Origin: Alphaproteobacteria bacterium UBA1002
GTDB taxonomy: Bacteria > Pseudomonadota > Alphaproteobacteria > Rickettsiales > UBA998
DNA: 22,872 nt
Direction of reading: 5' to 3'
Assembly (NCBI GenBank): GCA_002291845.1
Contig: DBAU01000070.1
Coordinates: 1 to 22,872 of the forward strand
The position numbers and the translations under genes were made by a program. Below the pieces are notes generated by a model. That model was not told where the DNA came from, searched no databases, and saw nothing but the letters and a program-made list of their open reading frames with translations. This document shows positions 7,877 to 14,392 of the stretch, piece by piece; position 1 is the stretch's first letter, and every line of letters starts with the position of its first letter.

Positions 7877-8842
7877 ATGGTTTTCATGGCGTTGGACGAG
7901 CAAACCTTAAAAAATGAGCTGGAGCTTTTACAGGGCTACAGTAGTGACGTGATGTATCGTCTGCGTTATGAGACCATGCGTTATGATTACATAAGCCCGA
8001 GCATTGAGAAACTGATTGGTTTCTCGGCGGATGAGGTGATGGAGATGAATCTGCGCTCCCTCATTGAGGAAACGCGTTTGGTGACCGATGGGCTGCGTCC
8101 AGTCGAATCATTCGAGCCACTGGAAGATAGCCGCAAACGACGTGAGGTGCTCAAATGGCAGGCGGATTATCGGATGCGGACCAAAGATGGACGTCGTATC
8201 TGGGTGTCGGATGTGTCCTACCCGTGGTTTGACAGTCATGGTGCCATTATCGGTTCTGTGGGTACTTTGCGCGACATTAGTGAACGTGTAGAGGCAGAAG
8301 CGCAGGCAATGGAGGCCGTGGCGCGCAGTCGTCAAGTGGATCCGTTGACGCGTTTTGCATCACGGGCCGCTTTTTTTGAGCGGCTGGAGGAAGAGCTTAA
8401 ACGAATTAAGCGTAGCCGGATGGATGTGGCAGTGCTGGCCCTGTGCGTGGACGGGCTGGAAGATATTTTCACCGCGCATGGGCGTCTTAGTGGCGAGCGC
8501 GTGCTACGCGAAATGGCTGATCAGGTGCGCCAATGCCTGCGTGAAACGGATTTGCCGGCGCGTCTTTCCGATAATGAGATCGCGATTTGCCTGCCTGATA
8601 CGCAGGCAGAGGGAGCCTTCTGGGTGGGGGAGCGTATCCGCGAAACGGTGCTGCGTCATCAATTTACCAGTGAATCTGGTGCTTTGCTAAATGTTACGGT
8701 CTCGATTGGTGTTGCGGCAGATCGTTTTGATGATCCACAAAATGCGCAGGAGTTGCTCAAAACGGCGGAAAGCCGCCTATTCATCGCTCGTCATACTGGT
8801 CAGAATCGTGTCTCCGTTGATGAGCTGATGAATTTGCACTAG
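7877..8842 (+). CDS. PAS domain protein with degenerate GGDEF domain
   Basis: This is a 321-residue soluble protein with no membrane segments. Residues of about 20-145 are a PAS/PAC domain (YDYISPSIEKLIGFSADEV, then WQADYRMRTKDGRRIWVSDV and GSVGTLRDISERVEAE). A coiled linker joins it to a GGDEF domain at about 155-315 (DPLTRFASRAAFFERLEEEL). The first metal aspartate is kept (Asp192), but the signature reads Ser231-Asp232-Asn233-Glu234-Ile235 instead of GG(D/E)EF. The inhibitory-site RxxD motif is intact (Arg222-Glu-Thr-Asp225) with the canonical five-residue spacing. It is therefore probably not a working diguanylate cyclase, but may bind c-di-GMP as a receptor. ATG 7877 has no Shine-Dalgarno; ATG 7886 is equally possible. 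It is 87 bases downstream of htpG and convergent with the GNAT gene. Confidence 0.88.
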   Translation: MVFMALDEQTLKNELELLQGYSSDVMYRLRYETMRYDYISPSIEKLIGFSADEVMEMNLRSLIEETRLVTDGLRPVESFEPLEDSRKRREVLKWQADYRMRTKDGRRIWVSDVSYPWFDSHGAIIGSVGTLRDISERVEAEAQAMEAVARSRQVDPLTRFASRAAFFERLEEELKRIKRSRMDVAVLALCVDGLEDIFTAHGRLSGERVLREMADQVRQCLRETDLPARLSDNEIAICLPDTQAEGAFWVGERIRETVLRHQFTSESGALLNVTVSIGVAADRFDDPQNAQELLKTAESRLFIARHTGQNRVSVDELMNLH

Positions 8843-8863
8843 GCACCCCCCGGCTCGACGGAT

Positions 8864-9361
8864 TTATAGCTGGCGGATCATCCAGATATCATCAAAATAT
8901 TCTCCGCTACGCTTCATGGCGCGCGGTTCATAGCCATAGCGTGTAAAGCCGAGTGATTCGTAAAAACGTACCCCAGAGGGATTGTTTGCGCCGACGGCAA
9001 TAATGATCTGTTCCACTTCCGTTTGCGCATGGACCAGCACCGTTTGCAGTAACTGTTTCCCAATCCCTTTTCCTTGATAGGCGGGTGCCACGTAAACCGC
9101 TGATAGCGTCGCTTTGTGGTGAAAATGCAGGAAACTATAGCGCCGCATGACCACGGTGCCAATCAACGCGTTGCCATCAAATGCGCCAAGCACATAATGC
9201 TGGCTCAGCACGTCCGCATGAAACGAAGGAGGCATGGCCACTTCTTCTTCATAAGACGAGGCATAATGCTCAGGAAATTCCTGTAACGCGCGCAGACGAA
9301 CCTCGCGGAAGCACGCGACATCCTCCGGCCCAAGCCGGCGCAAAGTGATGAATGGGGTCAC
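8864..9361 (-). CDS. GNAT-family N-acetyltransferase
   Basis: This is a 165-residue single-domain GNAT acetyltransferase. The acetyl-CoA pyrophosphate loop is clear: Gln96-Gly-Lys-Gly-Ile-Gly101 in VYVAPAYQGKGIGKQLL. The later NNPSGVRFYESLGF stretch is the typical fourth motif, with the tyrosine often acting as general acid. N-terminal IRP-like features (RLGPEDVACFREVRLRAL) fit RimI/PhnO-like enzymes, and the substrate cannot be predicted. The start is GTG 9361, two bases after the stop of the upstream DUF465 gene, which suggests co-transcription and coupling; no separate Shine-Dalgarno is visible. Confidence 0.88.
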   Translation of the reverse strand: MTPFITLRRLGPEDVACFREVRLRALQEFPEHYASSYEEEVAMPPSFHADVLSQHYVLGAFDGNALIGTVVMRRYSFLHFHHKATLSAVYVAPAYQGKGIGKQLLQTVLVHAQTEVEQIIIAVGANNPSGVRFYESLGFTRYGYEPRAMKRSGEYFDDIWMIRQL

Positions 9362-9363
9362 AG

Positions 9364-9567
9364 TTAGGCAGGAATGTTCGGGTAGATCATGTTTTCAAGC
9401 TGAATAATCTCATCACGAATAACCAGCTTTTGTTTTTTCAGGCGGATGATTTCCAGCTCCGCATCAGGGCGCGCCTTGACCAACCCATCGATAGTATCAT
9501 CCAGTTGTCGGTGTTGAAGGCGTTTCGCATCTAGTAGCTTCAGAAGTTGGAATTCATGGTCCGTCAT
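9364..9567 (-). CDS. DUF465/YdcH-family protein
   Basis: This 67-residue protein is almost entirely alpha-helical and charged. The pattern LLDAKRLQHRQLDDTIDGL, then about ten residues, then IIRLKKQKLVIRDEIIQLE, is that of DUF465 (YdcH), a small coiled-coil hairpin family very common in Alphaproteobacteria and of unknown function. It is read with the downstream GNAT gene (gap of two bases). A second family member lies divergently at 9826-10014. No strong promoter is visible upstream. Confidence 0.85.
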   Translation of the reverse strand: MTDHEFQLLKLLDAKRLQHRQLDDTIDGLVKARPDAELEIIRLKKQKLVIRDEIIQLENMIYPNIPA

Positions 9568-9825
9568 GCGTCACACTCTGCTCGCATAAAAGTTAATGAA
9601 TGGGGGGAGGGCGTCAGCGCCCACCTTGAAGCTGTGTATAGTAGCAAAGAAAAACACTAAAATCTATCAGAAGTCGCGATCAATAAAAATTAATTTAACT
9701 TGATGGAGTTGTAGAACAGCATAAATTATGCCATAGTTGCATCGCTGAGACATTGTAAACGTTACTTCCTCTGGTTTCAGCCATTTCTATCGATGATGTT
9801 CAACCCTGTTCCATGGAGGTTTTTC
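9568..9825. other. AT-rich divergent intergenic region between two DUF465 genes
   Basis: This 258-base gap is the longest in the window. It holds a small hairpin (GGGCG 9609-9613, CGCCC 9618-9622) and a perfect interrupted palindrome (9719-9731). For the rightward gene there is a weak promoter candidate, TTGATG at 9700-9705 and TAAATT at 9722-9727 with 16-base spacing. I found no open reading frame with a ribosome binding site and no recognisable structured RNA. Confidence 0.4.
9719..9731. promoter_or_regulatory. Interrupted palindrome, possible operator
   Basis: GCATAA-A-TTATGC is a perfect inverted repeat with 6-bp arms. It overlaps the weak -10 candidate of the rightward DUF465 gene, the position expected for a repressor site. 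No regulator is known; a chance palindrome in AT-rich DNA is possible. Confidence 0.25.
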
Positions 9826-10014
9826 ATGGCTCTTACTAATCACATCGAAGCCCTACGACTCAAACATCAGCACCTTGATGACCAAATCCGTGAGGAAATG
9901 CTGCGTCCGGTGCCTGATATGGCAACCTTATCTGATCTCAAGAAAAACAAGCTTCTGGTGAAAGAAGAGCTGATGCGATGCATCCACGATCTGCCCCATG
10001 CAGGCAGTGCCTGA
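9826..10014 (+). CDS. DUF465/YdcH-family protein, second copy
   Basis: This protein has 62 residues from ATG 9826. GGAGG at 9815-9819, six bases upstream, decides this start over the longer frame. The helical pattern IEALRLKHQHLDDQIREE ... LSDLKKNKLLVKEEL matches DUF465 and aligns by eye with the neighbouring leftward copy (KxxHxxLDDxI ... LKKxKLxxxxE). The two are probably diverged paralogues. It is a single-gene unit, closed by an intrinsic terminator 22 bases after the stop. Confidence 0.85.
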   Translation: MALTNHIEALRLKHQHLDDQIREEMLRPVPDMATLSDLKKNKLLVKEELMRCIHDLPHAGSA

Positions 10015-10036
10015 GCACTTCTGACATGTAAACCAG

Positions 10037-10066
10037 AAGCCCCGGTGAAAACCGGGGCTTTTTTTT
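10037..10066 (+). terminator. Strong intrinsic terminator
   Basis: A perfect 10-bp stem, AAGCCCCGGT (10037-10046) with ACCGGGGCTT (10051-10060), carries a GAAA tetraloop and runs into an eight-T tract (10059-10066). It ends the monocistronic DUF465 transcript just before the end of the convergent pilus-like operon. Confidence 0.95.
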
Positions 10067-10077
10067 AGGGCGCAAGC

Positions 10078-10479
10078 TTATGGGCGGGTGTGGGGCGGCG
10101 GACAACCGGGCGGCTGCATACCGGCGGGTAGAGGCGACGCTGACTGGCCAAGGATCTCTACGTGCTCCACAGCGCCATCGCGCAACTTTACTGTGCCTAC
10201 CGGCACTTGTGAAAGGGATAAATCCTGCGCTTGCGGAGAGACTTGAGGCAGAGGAATCCCCAACGGTATATCCATTGATATGGGAGGGGGCGGGCCGCCG
10301 ATATCTGCTGGCAACACGTCTTGTTCACGCCGGGCATCATAGGTTACCCCCGGCGGCGGCGGCGGCGCATCAGCTGGAGGGGGGCAGGGCGGCTGCATTC
10401 GCAGAAGCGGGCTCTCAGAGTGTGCTTGAGACGGGATCCAATGCAGGCTTACAATCAACAAGATAAAAACGTAACGCAT
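10078..10479 (-). CDS. Proline-rich exported protein of unknown function
   Basis: This protein has 133 residues from ATG 10479. GGAGG (10484-10488) is four bases from this ATG but only one base from ATG 10482, so the second start is preferred. The signal peptide is MRYVFILLIVSLHWIPSQA. The mature part is rich in proline (PPCPPPADAPPPPPG, GGPPPPI, PPGCPPPHTRP) and has two cysteines in similar Cys-Pro-Pro-Pro settings near its two ends. No domain is recognised. The polyproline run is encoded by a short GC-rich triplet repeat around 10347-10366. Its start overlaps the stop of the DUF1467 gene, so it is the last gene of the leftward cluster and may belong functionally to the envelope machine encoded upstream. 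Confidence 0.7.
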   Translation of the reverse strand: MRYVFILLIVSLHWIPSQAHSESPLLRMQPPCPPPADAPPPPPGVTYDARREQDVLPADIGGPPPPISMDIPLGIPLPQVSPQAQDLSLSQVPVGTVKLRDGAVEHVEILGQSASPLPAGMQPPGCPPPHTRP

Positions 10480-10712
10480 CATTCCTCCAACGGTACCCAA
10501 TGCCCTTCAATGGCGAAATAAAGTATTGTGGTGAATAGAAGCGCTAGAAAAGCAGCGGCAATAATACGCCAGCGGAAGCGAACATTGCCAGGGGCGCCCG
10601 GAGCAGCAAGTGGATTCAGATCCTGATCCGGACGCACGCCAAACGGCAGGGTAAGGAACATGCAAATGGCCCAGATGACAACAAAACTAAGCAATGCCTG
10701 TGCAAGGGTCAT
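10479..10712 (-). CDS. DUF1467 family membrane protein
   Basis: This 77-residue protein has two transmembrane segments (about residues 5-25 and 50-69). The first is followed by LPFGVRPDQDLNPLAAPGAPGN and the second is preceded by FRWRII, the usual DUF1467 layout in Alphaproteobacteria. Its function is unknown. It starts 22 bases after the PilP-like gene and its stop overlaps the start of the proline-rich protein, so it is inside the operon. A hairpin ends exactly at its ATG. Confidence 0.75.
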   Translation of the reverse strand: MTLAQALLSFVVIWAICMFLTLPFGVRPDQDLNPLAAPGAPGNVRFRWRIIAAAFLALLFTTILYFAIEGHWVPLEE

Positions 10713-10742
10713 GCCCGTACTCGGTGGTTAGTGGTTACGGGC
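10713..10742 (-). promoter_or_regulatory. Hairpin abutting the DUF1467 start codon
   Basis: GCCCGTA (10713-10719) and TACGGGC (10736-10742) form a perfect 7-bp inverted repeat. On the transcript it includes the stop of the PilP-like gene and ends at the base before the DUF1467 ATG, covering any ribosome binding site. The loop contains a tandem GTGGTTA (10724-10730, 10731-10737). It could tune translation of the downstream gene. Confidence 0.4.
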
Positions 10743-11916
10743 TGTTTTGCAGTCGTTGGATGTTGTTACGCGTTTGCCCGACAATGTTTGAAAGAGAATT
10801 TGTCAAACTGTTGATCTGTCCAGCATTGCCACCCATTGGGGGCGAAACGGCTTGGCCAGGCATCATTGCGTTACCAGGCATCATTGCGTTAGGGTCTGGG
10901 GGCGCCGCGAAACGTTCCATGATTTCTTCGGGAGTGATATTGCTATCCACCTCGCGCTGCTGTCGTTCTTCTGCCAGTTGTTTCTCCACTTTAGGGGCAA
11001 GTCCCTCATAAATCGCGGCATGCTCTGTCACAAAACTCTGGTTAGGGCGCAGTGTGAAGATTACCGTCCCTTCTTCTGTGACATTGGCGGCAGGTAAAAT
11101 CGCTGCAATACGGTGTGCGTTGGGCAGCTCTTTTCGGGTATCAGGGGTGATGGATTTGATGTTCTCCCGTAGAGAATCCAGCATGCGTTCATCGCTTGGA
11201 TACCAATGAAATGTGACGGCTCGGTTGGATACGGAAACCACCTTCAACTCCTCTTTTTCTTGATGTTTGTCACGTGACGAGAGCTTGCGATCATTCATAA
11301 AGAGCGTCCATCCACCTTTGGGATCGATAACGATGGAATTGAGACGAAAAATCGAAAAATCAATCGGGGTAAGGTTAGGCAGTTCAATGCTTTTGGGGGC
11401 GGTGTACTCTTTGATTCTATCCAGCAGATCCGGACTGCGGTTTTCAACACTCTGACGCCATTCAAGTGCGTCCTGAAGCCGGGTGATCTGCTTTTTGCTG
11501 AAAAACAGAGATTTTTCCCATTCTCCCGAAACCTTGATAAGTTTCTCTTTCCATTCCTCTACTTTGGTGGCAGTCAAATCAATCTTTTTTGTGGTCGAAT
11601 TTTCCTGATTTTGTTGCTGTGGTTGGGGCGCTTCTGCTGAAGCTTCCGGCTCAATCATCAGGTCTTTAATATCTTCTGCTAATTCATCATCCAACGTTGA
11701 TAAAATTGCGTTATCTTCCGCGCTGATTGCATCTAATTGACTGGACTCAGGCAGAGGTGCAGGCTGAGAAGCTGGCCCCTCAATATTCATCATGGGAGGT
11801 ACGGGTGAGGGGAGGGCTGAGGGTGGCGGCATAGCTGGCGCCGCAGTCTGTGCAACCGCGCTGGATGCCAGGCAACTGAGCAAAATAAGTCTGGCGTACA
11901 CATAGTTAGCCGCCAT
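10735..11916 (-). CDS. PilP/GspB-like exported pilus or secretion accessory protein
   Basis: This protein has 393 residues from ATG 11916, which has GGAG nine bases upstream and begins a signal peptide (MAANYVYARLILLSCLASSAVA). ATG 11931 is an alternative. A Pro-rich stretch follows, then an acidic and helical middle (LDAISAEDNAILSTLDDELAEDI and later heptad-like Lys/Glu regions). A small beta-domain, IVIDPKGGWTLFMNDRKLS ... VVSVSNRAVTFHW, resembles the PilP/GspB/GspC homology region that contacts secretins. The C terminus is low-complexity, with two NAMMPG repeats. It overlaps the PilO-like gene by 11 bases. Position after a PilO-like gene and domain style support a PilP-type role; the match is weak and by eye. 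Confidence 0.55.
   Translation of the reverse strand: MAANYVYARLILLSCLASSAVAQTAAPAMPPPSALPSPVPPMMNIEGPASQPAPLPESSQLDAISAEDNAILSTLDDELAEDIKDLMIEPEASAEAPQPQQQNQENSTTKKIDLTATKVEEWKEKLIKVSGEWEKSLFFSKKQITRLQDALEWRQSVENRSPDLLDRIKEYTAPKSIELPNLTPIDFSIFRLNSIVIDPKGGWTLFMNDRKLSSRDKHQEKEELKVVSVSNRAVTFHWYPSDERMLDSLRENIKSITPDTRKELPNAHRIAAILPAANVTEEGTVIFTLRPNQSFVTEHAAIYEGLAPKVEKQLAEERQQREVDSNITPEEIMERFAAPPDPNAMMPGNAMMPGQAVSPPMGGNAGQINSLTNSLSNIVGQTRNNIQRLQNSP
10856..10891. repeat. Exact tandem 18-bp repeat inside the PilP-like gene
   Basis: The 18-base unit CCAGGCATCATTGCGTTA occurs twice in tandem (10856-10873, 10874-10891) without a mismatch. It encodes the hexapeptide NAMMPG twice. The unit is a multiple of three, so copy change would keep the frame. 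Confidence 0.9.
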
Positions 11917-12574
11917 TGGTTGGCGCTCCATTTTCGACCTGATCCTTCTTGAGACCGAAGCCTATCCAGTAAAATTTGATGTTACCCTTAATTAAGCTGG
12001 GCTCAATTCCCTCGAGTACGATATTGCGAATTACAGAATTATCGACTTCTTTATCCCGGTTGATGCGCACTTCGTAAATGTGGATGAGCCCCGGAAAATT
12101 GTTCTTTAGTGCATTAATAAAACTGTAGACGTGTAAGTCGGTTAGTGCAACGAAATCAACTTCTACGGAACGGTAACTGGCCACGGCAGTAGGGTATTTA
12201 TCGTAGGAGGCACCGGTAAGTTCTTTTTTCTCATCGATGGTAACGCTTGGTTCGTTCAGCTGGAAATCTTTGCGAATTTCGTTAAGCTTTTCCTGTGCCA
12301 TGATGGGATCCAACGAGAACTCTTTATTTTCGATCCTTTTCTTAAGCTCTCTGTAAGGCTCAATGGACTGAGATATCTTGATCTTTTTGCTCTCAATTTC
12401 GCTAATCTGACCTGAGAGCATGGATACCGAGTTGTTGGAAATCTGAAATTCCTCGGACAGGCTATTCTCATAGCTTGATAGTCCAAATGCTAACCCGCAG
12501 AGCAACAGCAAGGCGCCTAGAGCGATGCTGCCTTCCTTGATCATGCGCTGTTTGAGTTTGTTATACTTGATCAT
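11906..12574 (-). CDS. PilO/GspM-like inner-membrane platform protein
   Basis: This is a 222-residue bitopic protein with a short basic cytoplasmic tail (MIKYNKLKQRMIKEG) and one transmembrane helix (about 15-33). A coiled-coil follows (SMLSGQISEIESKKIKISQ ... YRELKKRIENKE), then a C-terminal alpha/beta domain containing YRSVEVDFVALTDLHVYSFI, which looks like the ferredoxin-like domain of PilO/GspM. These proteins dimerise with PilN/GspL in the periplasm to link the motor to the outer part. The gene lies two bases after the GspL-like gene and overlaps the PilP-like gene. Topology and order support the call; sequence identity to PilO is low by eye. Confidence 0.65.
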   Translation of the reverse strand: MIKYNKLKQRMIKEGSIALGALLLLCGLAFGLSSYENSLSEEFQISNNSVSMLSGQISEIESKKIKISQSIEPYRELKKRIENKEFSLDPIMAQEKLNEIRKDFQLNEPSVTIDEKKELTGASYDKYPTAVASYRSVEVDFVALTDLHVYSFINALKNNFPGLIHIYEVRINRDKEVDNSVIRNIVLEGIEPSLIKGNIKFYWIGFGLKKDQVENGAPTNGG

Positions 12575-12576
12575 CG

Positions 12577-14310
12577 CTACATCCCGGCCCCAGGGAGCAT
12601 CTCATCTGTCGGCGTCGTTTCCGCTTTGGTTGCCTTCAGCGTGATGGTCAAATCTTCGGTTTTCTTGGAACTTTTCTTCTCTGCCGTATCCTCAAGAGAG
12701 AACTTGAGCGTATTCGTTTGCGTATTTGCCAAGCTGCTTTCATCCAGTGTGAAATCGGAAAACACGTCTTTTATCTGACTGTAGAATTCATTGCGCTCAC
12801 GCGTGACATCTTTCACCAGGTTACTGCTGTAGGTAATCTTGGTTTTGAACGTGATGGTCAACTCAGCGGGGAGGGACTCCGTCGGCATGGTCGGGTCCTT
12901 GGCGTCACCCAGAAGGTTTTTTATCGTCCATTCCCAGCTACTTAGGGAATGGCTGTCCGTAACGATATTTGCGGTTTGTGCTATGGATTTGATGACATCA
13001 AAACGCTCTTCGCTGACCATCTTATGTAGCATCACCATATCGGAGACTTCTTCGGCTGTTTCCGAGAATTCGGCATCAATATTGTTGAGCTCTTCATAGC
13101 GCGCTTTTTTATCCTTTTCCTGATCCCGCAACTGTTGCGTTTTAAAAAGGTAGGTCGGTATGGCTATTAGGCTTATCGCGATGTAAACAAAACATGTTAG
13201 TGCAATCAAGGCGGCACTGCCGCGCAATGCAGTTAAGCCGTTATAAAGGGTGTCAAGCTTGACGGCATAGGTTGGATTAAGCTTAAGTCTGTGCCTCTTA
13301 GACACGCCAAAAGCCGTGGCAATCACCATATCTCCATAACGATCGGCAGAGAGGACCGCTTGCTTGAGTTGAAACAGCTCAGCTGCTTCATGTGGGGTGA
13401 AAATATAGGCTTGATTGCATGGCATGCGGTCTCGTGAGAGATGCGCTTTAATTTCCTGCGACACAATAAAAAACAGATCAAGCGACGAGGTTTCACTCAG
13501 TGAAAGGCGTTTGAGGTATTCAATGGTGTTGAGCACTTCCTGCTCAATATTCCCGGCGGTTATCGCCGCCGTACTGCCTTCGGATTCCTGTGTCATGCGG
13601 GTGAAGATGAGCTTGCCATCTTTTAGAACGACCTGACGAAATCCCCCTACTTTGTGATGGCTGAACAAAAGCTGCCAGCGCGGTGTTTCCGCGACAGGTT
13701 CTTTGCTTGCTTTAATGCTGGACTTCAGCTGAATCCGTCGCTTTGGGCTTGCTGCCTCGACAGGAATGTTCTGATCCGATAGCGCAGGGTTATAAACAAT
13801 TTTTGCCAGCTTCGTGAGGATTTGCTCACATTCAACCGGAACAAGGTAGATCCCTGCAAAACGGTTCGGCAAATCAAGCACCAGATCGAGCCAGCCCTGC
13901 AAGCCTGAGGATGCAGAAATGGAGATGAGTAGGAAATTCCAGTCTTTGCGGCCTTTTTTCTCGCGGCCAAGATTCAACGCCCCTTTGATGTCTTCTTTGG
14001 CAAAATCGCGATCAAGCCTTCGGCTCACCAATTTATTCAAACCAAGAGGGGTAACCGGAGGGAGTGCGTGCTTGACATACGACTGATCAAGAATATCAAC
14101 CAGCATGTAAATGGGGGTGTGAGGATAATCATTCATCAGGTCGATAAATGATTTAGTGTGCTGACGATCAGGGCTGGCAGCAAAAAGTCGGCGCTGTACC
14201 ACGCCGCCCTCTATGTAGACGAGAATCGAGCCATCATCACCGATCAGATACACGAAGCAGGAATTTCTGCTCCGGATGACCTGCTGGAGTAATGACTTAA
14301 TCTTACGCAT
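12577..14310 (-). CDS. GspL or fused PilM/PilN-like platform protein
   Basis: This protein has 577 residues from ATG 14310. A longer frame starting at 14445 would overlap the platform gene upstream by 53 bases and adds a sequence without family character. Residues 1-360 are cytoplasmic; the beginning FVYLIGDDGSILVYIEGG and the later FLLISISASSGLQGWLDLVL look like an actin-like fold of the PilM/GspL type. A single transmembrane helix lies at 364-389 (GSAALIALTCFVYIAISLIA). It is followed by a coiled-coil (QQLRDQEKDKKARYEELNN) and a Ser/Thr/Lys-rich periplasmic C-terminal domain, as in GspL or PilN. A cytoplasmic ring domain joined to a bitopic PilN-like part is the GspL/BfpC plan. The final Lys/Glu-rich tail is unusual. 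The adjacent ATPase and PilO-like gene support the role. Confidence 0.65.
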   Translation of the reverse strand: MRKIKSLLQQVIRSRNSCFVYLIGDDGSILVYIEGGVVQRRLFAASPDRQHTKSFIDLMNDYPHTPIYMLVDILDQSYVKHALPPVTPLGLNKLVSRRLDRDFAKEDIKGALNLGREKKGRKDWNFLLISISASSGLQGWLDLVLDLPNRFAGIYLVPVECEQILTKLAKIVYNPALSDQNIPVEAASPKRRIQLKSSIKASKEPVAETPRWQLLFSHHKVGGFRQVVLKDGKLIFTRMTQESEGSTAAITAGNIEQEVLNTIEYLKRLSLSETSSLDLFFIVSQEIKAHLSRDRMPCNQAYIFTPHEAAELFQLKQAVLSADRYGDMVIATAFGVSKRHRLKLNPTYAVKLDTLYNGLTALRGSAALIALTCFVYIAISLIAIPTYLFKTQQLRDQEKDKKARYEELNNIDAEFSETAEEVSDMVMLHKMVSEERFDVIKSIAQTANIVTDSHSLSSWEWTIKNLLGDAKDPTMPTESLPAELTITFKTKITYSSNLVKDVTRERNEFYSQIKDVFSDFTLDESSLANTQTNTLKFSLEDTAEKKSSKKTEDLTITLKATKAETTPTDEMLPGAGM

Positions 14311-14392
14311 CGGACAAAGGGTCCTCACCAAAATATAGAGTAGGGCTTCACCTGTATAAAGCCCATCATACCATATCTGCTTCAGCGACGTT

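Noticed and set aside
9609..9622. GGGCG/CGCCC hairpin upstream of the leftward DUF465 gene as a terminator or riboswitch
   Set aside because: Only five base pairs, no T-tract on either strand and no wider conserved structure visible.
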